DNA of 64,000 nt from Gnetum montanum. Taxonomy: Eukaryota; Streptophyta; Gnetopsida; Gnetales; Gnetaceae. Position 1 is the stretch's first letter; each line of letters starts with the position of its first letter. The notes below the pieces were generated by a model that did no database searches, was not told the DNA's origin, and saw only the letters and a program-made list of their open reading frames with translations. A program made the translations under genes and the position numbers. Where the stretch lies: contig MNCI01018080.1 in NCBI GenBank assembly GCA_015680685.1, positions 896,216 through 960,215 on the forward strand, given 5' to 3'. Shown here one piece after another: positions 1 through 12,730 of this stretch.

Positions 1-149
1 CCCCCTGCAAGAAAGCTTTATGGGCACAATTGCCCTTTAGCATTAATGATGAAGATGTGGGTGAATATTACATTGTGCTACCTAAGTCCTATGCACCCCC
101 TAACCCACATCAATTAGGAAGAAATTACATAACTAAGGTACTCTCTTAG
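1..149 (+). pseudogene. Element A gag-protease, C-terminal tail only
   Basis: An open frame from the window edge to a TAG at 147-149 ends with residues such as LPFSINDEDVGEYY and PKSYAPPN. It aligns with the last part of element B's gag-protease (LPFPDDSVEEPN, RPYAMLN). Only the acidic linker after the protease is visible; the capsid, zinc finger and protease of A are outside the window. Confidence 0.6.
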
Positions 150-354
150 CACAATATGTGTTAGGCACCTACTTGCCCTCAATTTTTTGCATGACCCATT
201 GAACTTTCTCTTGCATAGTTACATTTCACATGGTTGCTTGTGCTTTGCATTATTCACTTTGTTGTGCATTCACCTCTTTTGCTTATGCATTTTCATGTAG
301 TCTTTTATGCATTAATAAGACATTAAAAAATACCATAAAAATTATAAAACTAAA

Positions 355-795
355 ATTGAAAAAAAAATCATGTGGTCCAAAAAGGCCTTAAACTAGTGTG
401 TGGCCTAAAAAGGGCTTAAGCTAGCACATGACTCAAAAAGTCCTTAACCTAGCCCATGGCTTGCAAAGGCCCTAAACTAGTACATGGCTTGCCATGGCCT
501 AAAGCTAGCAACACTTTTCTTCCACCACATGGCCCACCATGGCCTTAAACTAGCAACCTATCTCACATTTCCATAGTCTAAAAAGGATTTAAACTAGCCT
601 ATGATCCACCATGGCCTAAAACTAGCACCTCGTGGTCCGCCATGTCCCAAAAATAGCAACCACTTACTTTTATTTGTAGCCTAATATGACCTTAAACTAG
701 TAGTCATCATGGCCCAAAATGGCCTTAAACTAGCAATGGCTCTTCCATCATGGCCTTAAACTGGCATGGGATCCACAAGGGGCCTAATTACACCA
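355..795 (+). repeat. Degenerate tandem array, GGCCTTAAACTAGC type
   Basis: About a dozen imperfect units of roughly 30-45 bases contain CATGGCC, a second GGCC and then TTAAACTAG(C). The array lies directly after the gag-protease stop. Element B has the same kind of array in the same place (31480-31700), so it belongs to the element. Confidence 0.8.
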
Positions 796-959
796 ACTAG
801 TTACATTACCCACATCAAACAGGTAGTAAAGTAAAACAAACATGAAAATTCATGCATGATCCTCACTGCAAAAGCCATAAATTTTATTATATCTGTATCA
901 ACAAGAGTACATAGCATGATCATGTGAAAAAAATGGTCAAAGTGCAAAATTTTCCAATA

Positions 960-3900
960 GCAGGGCTACATTAGGTTAGCTTAGCCAGTGGTGTCTAGTG
1001 GGGGTTAAGGTTCCTCCCCCTCTTCCTCTGCTGCTTTTTTGGACCTTGCACTATTGCTTGGTGGCTATCTCAGAATAATGCAAAATAAAAAATTAATCAG
1101 CAAGTGCAAAACTACAATACAAAAGTAATGTACATAGCTGACATAAACATAAAAAAGCGTAAAATAAAAAAGAAAAACTAATCTGAGAGGATCCTACATC
1201 AGACTCTAGAGGTAATCTATCAAGGCCCTCCTCTAAGCATTGGAGGATCTCAACCTTTGATAATCACATCCAGTCCTCATGGCTAAAGTTAAAATTTGCA
1301 AGGATCTTGCCCTCATCCACAATAGTCCATGTAGGAGGCTACATAGAAAAGGTGACTATAGAAGTCTTTCTTGAAGGCAAGGTAATCTCTCACTTTGGGA
1401 AACCACTGACCACTGTATGGTGGATGAACAACTCAAAGGCTCAACTCTTGACAATTGCCTCAATGAACATCTCAAGGTGATGAGCCTTCATAGACTCATC
1501 CTTAAGCTATTGCAAGTAAGTCTCCCACTCTTTCTTGTAGTGGTGCTTATGGTCCTTTTGTGTATGCCCCCATTTGCACACCTTAGTTCTGAAGCTCTTC
1601 CACTTCTCATTCTTCTAGTAGAGCATATCCATCTGTAACTACTGCTCGACGATCTCCCAAGTAACCTTGTTCTTGCCTTGGATTGCCAACTAGTACCTAG
1701 CATAATCTATCTTTGATGTCCACTAGGTACCATCCTCTTGTGCTTGAGCCAACAAGAAATCATAACAAGACTAGAGGTCCTTTTTCTTTGTGGTCAAGCT
1801 TGCCACTATCTCCTAGATCTTGTGCATGCATTTCCATAGGTACTCATTCGAGTGCCTATAGGTCCACATCACCTTCACACTAGAAAGTACGCACTTGCTC
1901 ACTGCTTCATACACATGACAAGGCACCTGCTCCACCTCAGGGGAATACTTAGGAATGGCATCCACATGAACTTCCTGATTTAGATCTTAGCAAAGCTTAG
2001 AGCTTGTTAACAAACAATGATCAAACTAATATTAGCAATAGGCTAAGCTATAGAATCAGTGAAATAGTTCAAGGAAAATGACATGCACATTGAGTTTAGG
2101 ATCTACCTACTATATGCGGTCCACCATGTTCTTCACGATGCCTTCCATGAAGGCAAATTTATTTGGTGTCTCTGCCCATGACTTCATGCAATGGATAGGC
2201 ACTGGTGGTGGATCACTGGTAGAAATATTTGAGGCTACAACACAAACACAACAAAAAACTTAGCAATAATTGAGTAGTTAAAGGCTTAAGACCAAAATGA
2301 AAAAGCATATGGTAATACAAATTGCTTACCAAGCAAGCCCTCAGATGTTAGTGTGGTGGGTCTCCCAACTACACACCATCAAAGAGGTTGGTGAAGTTAC
2401 CCTCAAGGTGGAATAACCTCTCCAAATCAAACTGGTGGGATATATTTGGAGCCCCTGGTGGCTCCTCCTTATGTGCTACCTCCTCTTCAACTTGAGGGGG
2501 ATCATGTCCATTGCTCCTGCTATTGTTTCTACTACTTCTTTAGCAACCCTCTTACCTAACTCATAGTGTAGCAGTATTAGCATAGCATAATAAAATAAAA
2601 ACAAAAAAATAGTATGGGCTGAATGTGTCTATGATGTGCACTAACCTACAACCATTGAACAAAGTGTGGGTATCTTGAGGTGAACTTTCATGATGCCAGC
2701 TTGTCCCATTGCAGGGGGATTCTCCTCTATTAGGTGCAGCCTCTTGATTTTTGCCTTGGAGAGCTCCACTGTCTCTACAAGATACCACTGCAACCTCTTC
2801 ACATTGCCAACTATAGTTGGTGGACACTTTCCTACATTGTCATGGGAATGTGGTGACTATGACCTCCCTAGATGTGCTTTCATCGTAATCGAATACAAAA
2901 ACTTAATCCCGTCTGGAGGGTCTTATGCATGAGTGGTGGTAAAAAATGCTTAATCCATTGCTTGGACAACTGCTCGTGATCCTACATGATCCAATGCCTA
3001 CTTTCCTTGATCACTAGGAACTCTACAAGCCTTTGTAAATAAGCTGCAAAGAATGTGAAGTGAAAATGAGATCTTGCATGGATGTTGTGATGAAGCTTGA
3101 TAATCTCTACTTGTAACCCAGCAGTGATAGAAGAGGCCTAGTTTAACTTGGTGCCCTCCTTTATAACCTCCTGCATCACTCGTGCCTACTCCACTCCAAG
3201 GATCTTTCCTTGGAAGAGTAGCTTAGGAAAGGCATGGACATAGAAAAGAGGGTAAAGGCTTTGAACCTTAGGCACATGCATGTTCCCAACCATGATGCCT
3301 TTACGAGAGCAGGTGCTCCCTAACTACACCTAAACCTCCTCTCTTTGGTCTACCTCTTAGTTGGGCTTGTCAATGATTAACGGGCCCATAGAGGAAAGAC
3401 CAAAAACATCAAAAAAGAAGGCATCGTTGAAGTCCAAGACTACCTTCACTTCGTGCATATGTCTAACAAAGCGATGGGCATCATAGATGAAGGAGTTAAT
3501 GATGGTTACCATCTCAGCCACTAGTGTGCTTGGGCTAAGGGCCAAGAAAAGGTCCATCAACCCAACATGCATAAGCCAACTAGTCAGAGCCTTTAAGACC
3601 TGATGGCATAGCCACTCCTATGCCTGCTCTACATTGTTGTACTTCACGATGAGGATGGCCTCATTATGGCCAGTGTCGACCACTATTACCTTTCATGAGG
3701 TAATGATAGCTGTAACATAGGCAAATGCAATGTTAGCACCATGTAATCAATGTGTGCATGAGAACATGCAATAAGAGCCAAGCCAACAATACGAATACTC
3801 ATGTGGAACAAATGGTGTGCATGATGTAGGTGGTGGCATAATAAACTCTTTGAAGATAGGCTTACCACTAGTCCATCCATCGTCAAGCCAATCATAGGTC

Positions 3901-4620
3901 TAGCACCACTTGAATGCCTTTGGGTACTAGGTGGGGTAGTTGTCTAAGTCCATTCCCACCTACTCTATAACTACCTCTTGAAAGCTCAAAGTAGAGGAAA
4001 ATACCTCTAGTGTGGTACAAGTCAAAGTGATAGCCCTTGTTTCATCATGAAGCCCCTCATCATCAACTTTAAATCTAGCATTTGACATTCATAGTTAGTG
4101 GTTGGCAAGTCTAGCATTGCTAATGAGAACAAAACATAGTGAAAAGTAATAGCACTTATTCTTTGGCACACTATCCAATCCTAGGTAGGTTCTAAAAGAT
4201 TGTATGCACATGCATGGCAATGGAAATGGTATTGATCTTGTCATAACAAGGGAACTTCAGCATGCTCTAGATCTTGGCTAAGGGATGAATGCTCCTAGGG
4301 ATTAGTCTTGGGCCACTTGCTCAATCACCACTAGTCATAGGCTCATCAGACATGAATCATAGTATGCCATGCTTTGCCCTAGCCAATAACATCTCAGTGA
4401 TGGTGCTTACAGCCTCCACTACCAAGTGTAATCACATGATCACACTAAAGTGTTGCAATAGGTAAGCTTGGAATTTTCTTGATCCTAGTCGAAATCACAC
4501 CACTTGATGGGCCAACTTCATGTCAAGTGTAGGCATGTTGGGTATAGGCTAGTTGATGTAAGACATGATGCAAATGAACTCCACAACCATTAATATGAGC
4601 TTCAGTAGCACCCTACAAAT
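960..4620 (-). pseudogene. Element A antisense gene (decayed, intron-containing)
   Basis: Translated minus-strand pieces match the antisense gene of element B in order: LDMKLAHQ and LLQHFSVI near 4500, NYPT and WLDDGW near 3880, a block around GLMDLFLALSP (3357-3572), NKFAFMEGI near 2140, and an acidic tail near 1000. Splice sites also persist. Introns read as 2560-2645 (GTTAGT...GAG) and 2235-2329 (GTAAGC...TGTAG), and an acceptor TTTGTAG ends at 4613. The first two match B's introns at 33670-33763 and about 33283-33363. Many stops show it is not functional. Function unknown; no database family was recognised. Confidence 0.7.
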
Positions 4621-4624
4621 ACAA

Positions 4625-6600
4625 GATAGTGAAAAAATGTAGCATTAGCACACAACAGATTGCATTTTGGCATAAAATATTAACTTACACTTAGCAAAAT
4701 TAGCAAACTTAGCTCAAAATAGCACAACTTAGAAATATATCCTTAGGATTCCCCATGGGGCCCCATGAGCATAGGATGTCAATACGTATTTGACATGCTT
4801 GGTGCTCATTGGGATACAACAGTAATGTAGCATTAGCATTTTACTTTACATTCATACTATTTTCACCAACGTGGTTTGCATGTTTTAACGTTCATATGCC
4901 CAACTTGCAAAACTGGTATTTTGGCATAGCTTTTGTGCATTTAGCATTTTGTTTCACATAAGGCATTCTTACCATTGGCATCTTGCAGTTGGCATATTAC
5001 ACATTTGACATTCTAGTTTTGCACTTAACAATATTTTTTTAAATTTTCTCAAAAAATTTTCTAACTCTGGGCAGTGTAGCATGATATTTGAAAAAATTCT
5101 AACTATATGTTATGCTTCCTAGGGAGCATAGCTAAAAAATCACAAAATTTTTCTAACTATGAGCTACGCTTCCTAGGGAGGGGTGTAGCCCCAAAATGAG
5201 TAAAAAAGTAACAAATAGATAACAAAAATTCTAACTATTGAGAGCATAGCAGCCCATTGCATCTGGAAACAAAGTATTGACTACGCTCCCTAGGGAGTGT
5301 AGCCACCATTACCTAAGCTCCCATCACCATGTCTCCTTCAATGCACCACCTAGTACCACCACATGCTAATAACATGTGTTGGGGTACTTGCCATGGCTAT
5401 GGCCTAGGTAATCTCCCTAACCCCATTCACGCCCTCACCATGGCTGCCACCTTGTGGTTGCAATGCTGTTCCCTCCCTCATCTTTATGGCCTTCTCCCCA
5501 TGTGTTCCTATAATGTCTAACCCTCCCTTTGCCCTTGCCCTACATTGCTCTCATATCAAAAAATAAAAAAAATATATAGTAGAACCATATTAGTCATAAC
5601 CCTTGCCCCAATCCGCCAATTGTCCTCACCCACATGCTAACATGAATACTAAACAAAAGAAAGAGGAGGAAGGGACAAAAAAACCCTGGCCACACATGCC
5701 TTGGCCATGACCATTTTTATCCCATTCTATCTCCCACGTGGTGTGGCCCCTAGTAAGGGAAATCCCAATCCACTACTAGGACAAAACCCTCATTTTTTCT
5801 CTCTTCCTCGCCCCACATGCCGCATCCCTTGGGAATCAATGTACAAAGTTCATCATAACCCATGGGTTATCCCTTGTTCCATTTTTCACAAATGATCAAT
5901 GCAAATAATCATAATAAAATGATGTATCAATAGAGACCCACAACCCATGCATGTGTCTTCTCCTCCTGGCCATAGCTACTAAGGTGGCTAGGGCAGCGGT
6001 GATCCCTACCAAGGTAGGTTGCTCCAAAACCCAAATCCCAATGTAAGAAAGAAAGGTCAAAATGCAAAGAAAAATGGTATAAAAAGGAACAAACATAGTG
6101 AGAGTACCTGTGGTGAATGGTGCCCTCCTCTCCTCCACCTATACTCATAGTAGAAGTTCTAGTACTTGTCTTCCCTCTTCCACATTGGCAAGCCTAGGAT
6201 GTTGATGGTCACTACAGCACGTCATCCTAGTGCTATACTTTGGTCACTACACTCCACTTGCTATGCTCTAGCTATCACTGTAAACTATGCTACACTCTAT
6301 AATTCCTTGTTCATACTTTGAAAAATGATAGTTCACCCTTAGTGAATCATGCATATATACCCCCCTGAGGTAATTAAATGCACCACCTACTATGTTGGCA
6401 CTCCTACACTTAGGTAAATTTTCCTAAGTTTCTTGTAGAGTTTAGTAAGAGGGGGCGAGCATAGAAAATGATGAGCGTAGTAGCTAGAGTTAGAAAATTT
6501 TTTAAAGTTTTTGTAACAATCCCAGACTTAAAAGATTTCTAAGATTTTTTTGGTTGCCCAGTGAACACCTAGCCCAATCCCATGACCCAGACATTCTTTG
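4625..6600. other. Element A spacer between antisense gene and pol
   Basis: About 2 kb with no supportable coding sequence. It contains at least three copies of a palindrome with half-site GCTACGCTCCC meeting its inverted copy at CCTAGG (near 5110, 5164 and 5279). Small open frames here (5329-5520, 5701-5895) match nothing recognised. It corresponds to the much shorter 36050-36440 in element B and to part of 17193-20330 in element C. A promoter for the antisense gene would be expected in its left part, but I could not identify one. Confidence 0.5.
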
Positions 6601-6619
6601 CTTGGCTTGAAGTAATGCA

Positions 6620-6875
6620 CCTTGCACCAATCATGATCTGCTAAGATCTTAAACTGGAAAATCATGGTATGTTAAGACCTTAAATTGAGAAATCATGATA
6701 TGCTAAGACATTAAACTAGAAAATCATGGTATGCTAAGACCTTAAACTGGAAAATCATGGTTCACTAAGATCTTAAACTAGCAAGTCATGGTTCACTAAG
6801 ACCTTAAACTAGAAAATCATGGTCTACTAAGATCTTAAACTAGCAATCATGGCTTGCTGAGGCCTGAAACTAGTT
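6620..6875 (+). repeat. Tandem array, AAATCATGGT...CTTAAACTGG type
   Basis: Six to seven units of about 37 bases read as AATCATGG, then CTAAGA, then CCTTAAACT(A/G)G. It lies just before the pol region of element A and shares the core TTAAACT(A/G)G with the arrays at 355-795, 10505-11130, 31480-31700 and 39950-40390. Confidence 0.75.
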
Positions 6876-6959
6876 TATGCATTTGCCTTCCTAATGCCCA
6901 CTCTTGCATGTTTAGGAAATTATTCATTACATTGCTTCCCTCATGTTATGCACTTCAAC

Positions 6960-9900
6960 TCTATTAAGATAGGTGTCGCTTGATGTTCTTCCTAGTAGTT
7001 TTGTAGGATATATCACAGGATTACAACATTAGTGCATACGAGTATCTTTGTTCACCCTTGGTCCTCATTAGATCCCATGGTGACCTCATTCGATGCATTG
7101 ATGTCCAATGCCTAGACCTTGAGCCCACAACCTATGATAACTACGTAACACCCATAGAAGCACTGCTAGATTGGCCTAACCATCTAGTTAGGGCTCTTGA
7201 TCTAGAGGTAGGCTATGTTACTAAGGATCCCATCATTAAGGTCCCTATAGCAACACTCAGTGGCAAGGAAAAGACACTAAAACTTAGTTCCTTGTTAAAG
7301 CCTCAACATGCCTAAAGCATTGCAAAGACACTTAATGACAACATTAAGGCATTTGCATGATCCTACAAGAACACACTAGGCCTAGATCCTCACATAATGC
7401 AACACAATATCATCCCTAATCCTCACATAAAACCAGTCAAATAGAAAGCCTATAAAGTTAGGCTTGAGGTGGCATTGGTAGTTCATGATGAAATCACCAA
7501 GCTTTACATGGTTGGTTTCATCTAGGCGATTGACTATGTGGATTTTGTCTCCAACATTGTAGTTGTACCTAAGAAAAATGGAAGCATACGCATTTGCATA
7601 GACTTTTGGAACTTGAACAAGGTGACCATCAAATATGATTTTCTATTGCCTAGCATCGACTAATTAGTTGATACTATGGCTGGTCATGCCTTGTTGTCCT
7701 TTATGAATGGGTTCTTTGGTTACAACCAGATTTAGATCAACCCAAAGCACCAACTCAGTACAACCTTCATGATCCCCTAGGGTACGTTTTACTATATAGT
7801 GATGCCTTTTGGACTAAAAAACATAGGAGAAATATACCAACATGCCATGATGTACATCTTCAATGACTAATTGTTAGACTTGCCCAATGACTATGTTGAC
7901 AATATAGTAGTTAGGTTCAAAATGGCAAATGATCATGTAGATGACTTAGACTGTGCACTCAAACACTACCTTAGACAAGACCTTAGGTTGAAGCCTAAGA
8001 AGTGTATCTTTGGTGTTAAGATGGATGGCATGCTAGGTTTCATGATATCAGAAGTAGGCATACGTGTAGACCCCGATAAAATTAAGGATATCATTAACTT
8101 TACACCACCAACTAACCTTAAGGAGCTATGTGGGTTACAATGTAGATTGCAATTCATATGTCGGTTTATTGCATAGTTGACTGACAAGCTATAGCTAATG
8201 CAACATTTACTCAAAAAGGGAGTCCACTTTGAGTGGATAGCTCAATGCCAAGAGGCATTTGACAACCTCAAATAGGAGCTGGCTCAACTTTCAATGGTCT
8301 ACCCTCCATAAGGAGATAAACCTTTTTACATCTACCTTGCAATGTCCATCACTTCTCTACTCTACCAAAAGCAAGACGATGACTCAAAGGTCCTTGTATA
8401 CTACCTCAGCCATGCATTAGTGGCCCATGAAGCAAAATACAATAATGTGGAAAAGAAATGCCTCACCTTAGTCTTTACAATTAAGAAGTGGAGGCATTAT
8501 CTCTTTTGTAGCCAAGTAAACATCCTCTACAAAAGTAATGTACCAAAAGTAGTTGAATCACATAGTGAAAAGCAATAACCATAGAGTTTAACTTACACTA
8601 CATAGCGCAAGCATCAACCAAAGGTTAAGCAATAGCCGCACAACTCACAGCTTCACCAGTAAATGATCAAGAGACTATAGATTTGGAATTTCCAAATGAG
8701 CATGTTAGTAGCATAAGCTAAGTGCCTACCAAATTTGACATAATTCTACACTTTGATGGTGCTTTAACCTTTAAAGGAGGTATTGCCACTATTGGAATCT
8801 CATTTTCCTCTGGGGAGATCTAACCCTTCACTTGTCATTTTGCATTTCCTTGCACTAATAATGTAGCAGAGTACGAAGGTCTACTTAGAGGTCTCATAGT
8901 AGCTTGTGACGTAGGAATCTGAAACCTAACAATTTGAGGCAATTCATAGTTAGTTATTAACCAAGTTACCAAGGTTTATGCTTGCAAAGCACAACACTTA
9001 CAATCTTATTGTGACTTGGTAAAGAACATAATCCAATGGTTTGCAACTATAGATATCCAACACATTCCCCACAATGATAATGTTGTTGTCGATGCATTAG
9101 CCACATTAGCCTTAAGCATCACATCCAACATGTTTCATGTCATGCTTTCCTCAGTAATGGATTGCACTGAACCTATCATGCACATAGCTGGCATTGCATC
9201 TATAGCCACAACAAGCATGGCTCATGCGTAAGAGTGGTATGATGACATCAAGTCATACCTTCAACAGGGTGAACCTCCACAACATCTAACCATTGCCCAA
9301 AAGGATGCAATGCAGAAATGGTTCCATCAGTATGTCATTGTGGGTGATAGCATGCTCTGTCACATATCCTACAATGGCATACTACTGACTTGCATTAGCA
9401 ATGATGAAGCACAAACAATTCTTGAACAAGTCCACAAGGGACTATGCAGAAGCCACATAGCAACCAGGGTAATGTCATTAAAAATTAGATGCTTAGGCTA
9501 ATCTTGGCCTTACATGGAGCGTGACTATGTTTCCAAGGTTAAGACATGTGGTTTGTGTCAACAACATGGCAACTTAATGCACGTGCCACCCACTGAACTA
9601 TATACTACACAGATCATGGTTATTCCAATGTTTGGGTTTGCATATCATATGGCCCATCATGCTTAAGTCCTCCATAGGACATAGCTTCATCGTAACCACA
9701 ACTGAATACTTTACCAAGTGGGTTGAAGCCATTCCCCTTAGGAAGACAACATCACAACAAGTTTACAAATTCATCCTTGATAACATAGTAACTCGATTTG
9801 GTCTACCCATGACTATGGTCATAGATAATGGACCATAGTTTAGTAGTGCAGAAACCAAAGACTTCTACAAATACCTTAGAATCAAGCATTCCTTTTCATT

Positions 9901-10451
9901 GCGATACTATCTCTAGGTGAATGGCTAGGTGGAGGCCATAAACAAATTCTAAAGAAGATGATTAGTAGCACCAAATGATGATGGCACAAACAATTGGTCT
10001 ATGCATTATGGGCCTACCACACAACATGCAGAATAACAACAGGTAAGACATCATATAGCCTTGTATATGGGTTTGAAGAAATTTTTCCTCTTGAATTGTA
10101 GGTTCCATTGCTCCATGTAATCCTCTAGAGCTTCATCGATGAGGTCCAAAACAATGAGTTGAGAACCATTAACCTTAACTATATCAAGGAGGAGCACATG
10201 TAGATGCTTAATCACATTGAATGCTACCAATAAAAGCAATGGTAAAAGCACCACCATAATCAACACTAGCGCTAGATCAAGGAAGGGGACCTAGTCCTCA
10301 AGGTCATTCTTACACCCGTGGACAAATTCTTAGCCAACTGGAAAGGGCTTTTCTTGGTCACCAAGGCCTATGACAATGGAGCATTTAAGCTTGCTGATCT
10401 AGATGGCAATGATTTTGCAAATCCAATCAAACATTCATACCTGAAGCCATA
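6960..10451 (+). pseudogene. pol: Element A pol: RT, two RNase H domains, integrase
   Basis: Pol starts with a leader matching B's (LEPTTYDNYVTPIEALLDWP, from 7100). RT follows at about 7480-8060, with the catalytic box reading YVDN instead of YVDD near 7890. The thumb and gypsy RNase H lie at 8080-8560 (YYLSHALVAHEAKYNNVEKK), the second Tat-type RNase H at about 8740-9120 (TNNVAEYEGLL), and integrase at 9230-10450 (VHKGLCRSH, EYFTKWVEAIPL, VIDNGP). The catalytic Asp of the DNG motif is kept here. Numerous in-frame stops, mostly TAG and TAA, make it inactive. Its product would have copied the element RNA and inserted the cDNA. Confidence 0.85.
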
Positions 10452-10504
10452 ATATGCCTAACATGCAATGCTACATTAAGAACAAAGAAAGGTAAGTAAG
10501 AGTC

Positions 10505-11130
10505 CATTGTGACTATAAATTAGCACATCATAGTCAACTACAACTGTAAATTGGCATAGATAGTTTGCTATGACGATAAACTGGCATAGCTCATCCTTTG
10601 GCTATGACATTAAACTAGCATCCACAACATAGTCTACTATGACTATAAATTGGCACAACTTGTCCTTCGGCTACAACATCAAACTAGCACCCAAAACATA
10701 GTCCACTATGACTATAAACTAGCACAGCTCATCCTTGGGCTACAATGTTAAACTAGCATCCATAGCATAGTCTGTTATGACTATAAACTGGCACAACTCG
10801 TCCTTGGGATAAGATGTTAAACTAGCACCCACAACATAGTCCACTATGATTATAAACTAGCATAACTCATTGGATTACAATGTTAAAATAACATCCACAA
10901 CATAGTTTTCTAAGACTATAAACTAGCACAACTCATCCTTTAGTCATGAGCTTAAACTAGCACAACATACACCATCTGCTGCAACATTAAACTAGCACAC
11001 AGTAGTTTGTAAAGACTATAAACTAGAACATCACGGTCTACTAGAATCTTAAATTGGGTTCATGGCCTACTAGGATCTTAAACTAGCATAACATCATGGT
11101 CTGTTAGGACCTTAAATTGGGTTCGTAGTT
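10505..11130 (+). repeat. Tandem array, CTATGACTATAAACTGGCA type, after pol
   Basis: About ten units of roughly 60 bases alternate 'CTATGACTATAAACT(A/G)GCA' pieces with 'TTAAACTAGCA' pieces. It immediately follows the pol end. Element B has an equivalent at 39950-40390 (TAAACTGGCA and TAAAACTAGCA). Confidence 0.8.
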
Positions 11131-12730
11131 TAGAATGCATAGCTCAATACACATAGTTCTATGGATAAGTGAGTGTGAATACTTCCCATCCTTCATCATC
11201 TACCCACATCTTGGTGGGCTGGATAGGGTGGGATGTTGCAGTTCTAGAATGGAATTCACATTGTCAAGAAAAAGCTTCTAGAACATTTGTAGCATCACCA
11301 CCCTCAACATTTCATTGATTCTCTAGAGATGCCCTTGAGCATTTTGCTGACCTTTTAGAGCTACCACCTCCATCACCATCATCATTGGTTGGAGCTCTTA
11401 CCATCAGCACCACCCACTAGAGTCCCAAAACTACCATCCTCTAGCCCTCATCATTTCCTAGGCTTGGAAGTGTATCCAACAGCATGCTCCCCCCCCCACT
11501 GTCTTGCAATATTTCTAAGCTCCCGTCCTTGGTGTGCAATCTTGAGCACCTGCATCACCATCACCCTTGGCCACCTCGTTGACCTTTCTGGGGTGCTCTC
11601 TTTTGGTGTGGCTGTTGGAGATTTTGTAGCATTCTAGCTCCAACATTTGCACTAGCCTTCTTGCTTTGGCATTTCAAGCTCTTGCAACTGGTTTGACACT
11701 CACAACACTTGTAGCATCCTTGCAACCAACAATTTGCTTTTATTTCTCATGTTGTATGGTTATTTTCTTATTTCCTTTGTATTGTGTTCATAGGATGAAG
11801 CCCCAAAGGTGATCATTTGAAGGCATGTTTCATTGCAATGACAAAGCACCACATTGCTTGAATGTGCTTGGTTGGACTCACCAAGCCAATTGAGAGTGCA
11901 CACCCCTACTATCCTTGCTATAACCCACTTGCATTTACCTTCTCTACCTTAAACTTTCCTTGTCCTCCCTGCAAGCTTCTCAGATGCATATGACACCCTT
12001 ATTTCAATTGATTGAAAAACCCATGATAGAAATAATGCAACTTGTCCCATGGAAATCCTCCATGGGCTGGTCAAAGCCCAAGTAGATGTAATGCAACTCA
12101 TCCCAGGGAGGAAACACCTATCCTACAAATGCAACACGGTTGCCTCTAAGTAAAGCCCGTTGAGTGGCACGTAGTCCACTCAATGATAAACATCTTTTAG
12201 CTAGAATTTTTCAAAGAAAAAGACAAAAAGGAAAAGTGAAATGCATAAAACACACAAAAAAAGGATAGGGCAAAACATATCCCCATGAAAAATCTACCAA
12301 AACTACAATTTTGCAATTGTTCAACCTTGAATTTGAAATGGCCTTCTCATAAGCACTCCTATGAGAGGCTAACATGTCAGGGATAAGCCATTCTAGTGCT
12401 ATGGGTGATGTTTCTTTCACAAGCACTCTAACGAGAGGCCATCATTTGGCAAAAAGCCACCCTAGCATCATGATCATAGCTAGTCATGCTAACTATGCAT
12501 CTTGCAACATGATACATCATTTGCATCTCAGTCCTCCCTTGCTATCCCAAGCCAATTCCTTACATCCATTACCTACAACATACCATTACCTTTAATACTC
12601 TTGAGCCTAGCGAAGCATCATTCAATCAAGTACCAACGAGAAATGTTGGTGTTGTATCTATTGTGGTGTTTCTAGTTCTTTGTTGATGTCTCTCAGGCCA
12701 CTTCTCCAAATGTTGACATAGAAAAACTAG
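11131..12730. other. Element A 3' untranslated spacer and decayed polypurine tract
   Basis: No coding sequence is supported; the 11389-11637 frame has no recognisable product. The stretch ends in TTTGTTGATGTCTCTCAGG, found almost unchanged in element C (52498-52515). A purine-rich run (ATAGAAAAACTAG) sits just before the LTR, where B has CAAAGAGGGGCCAT. Confidence 0.6.
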
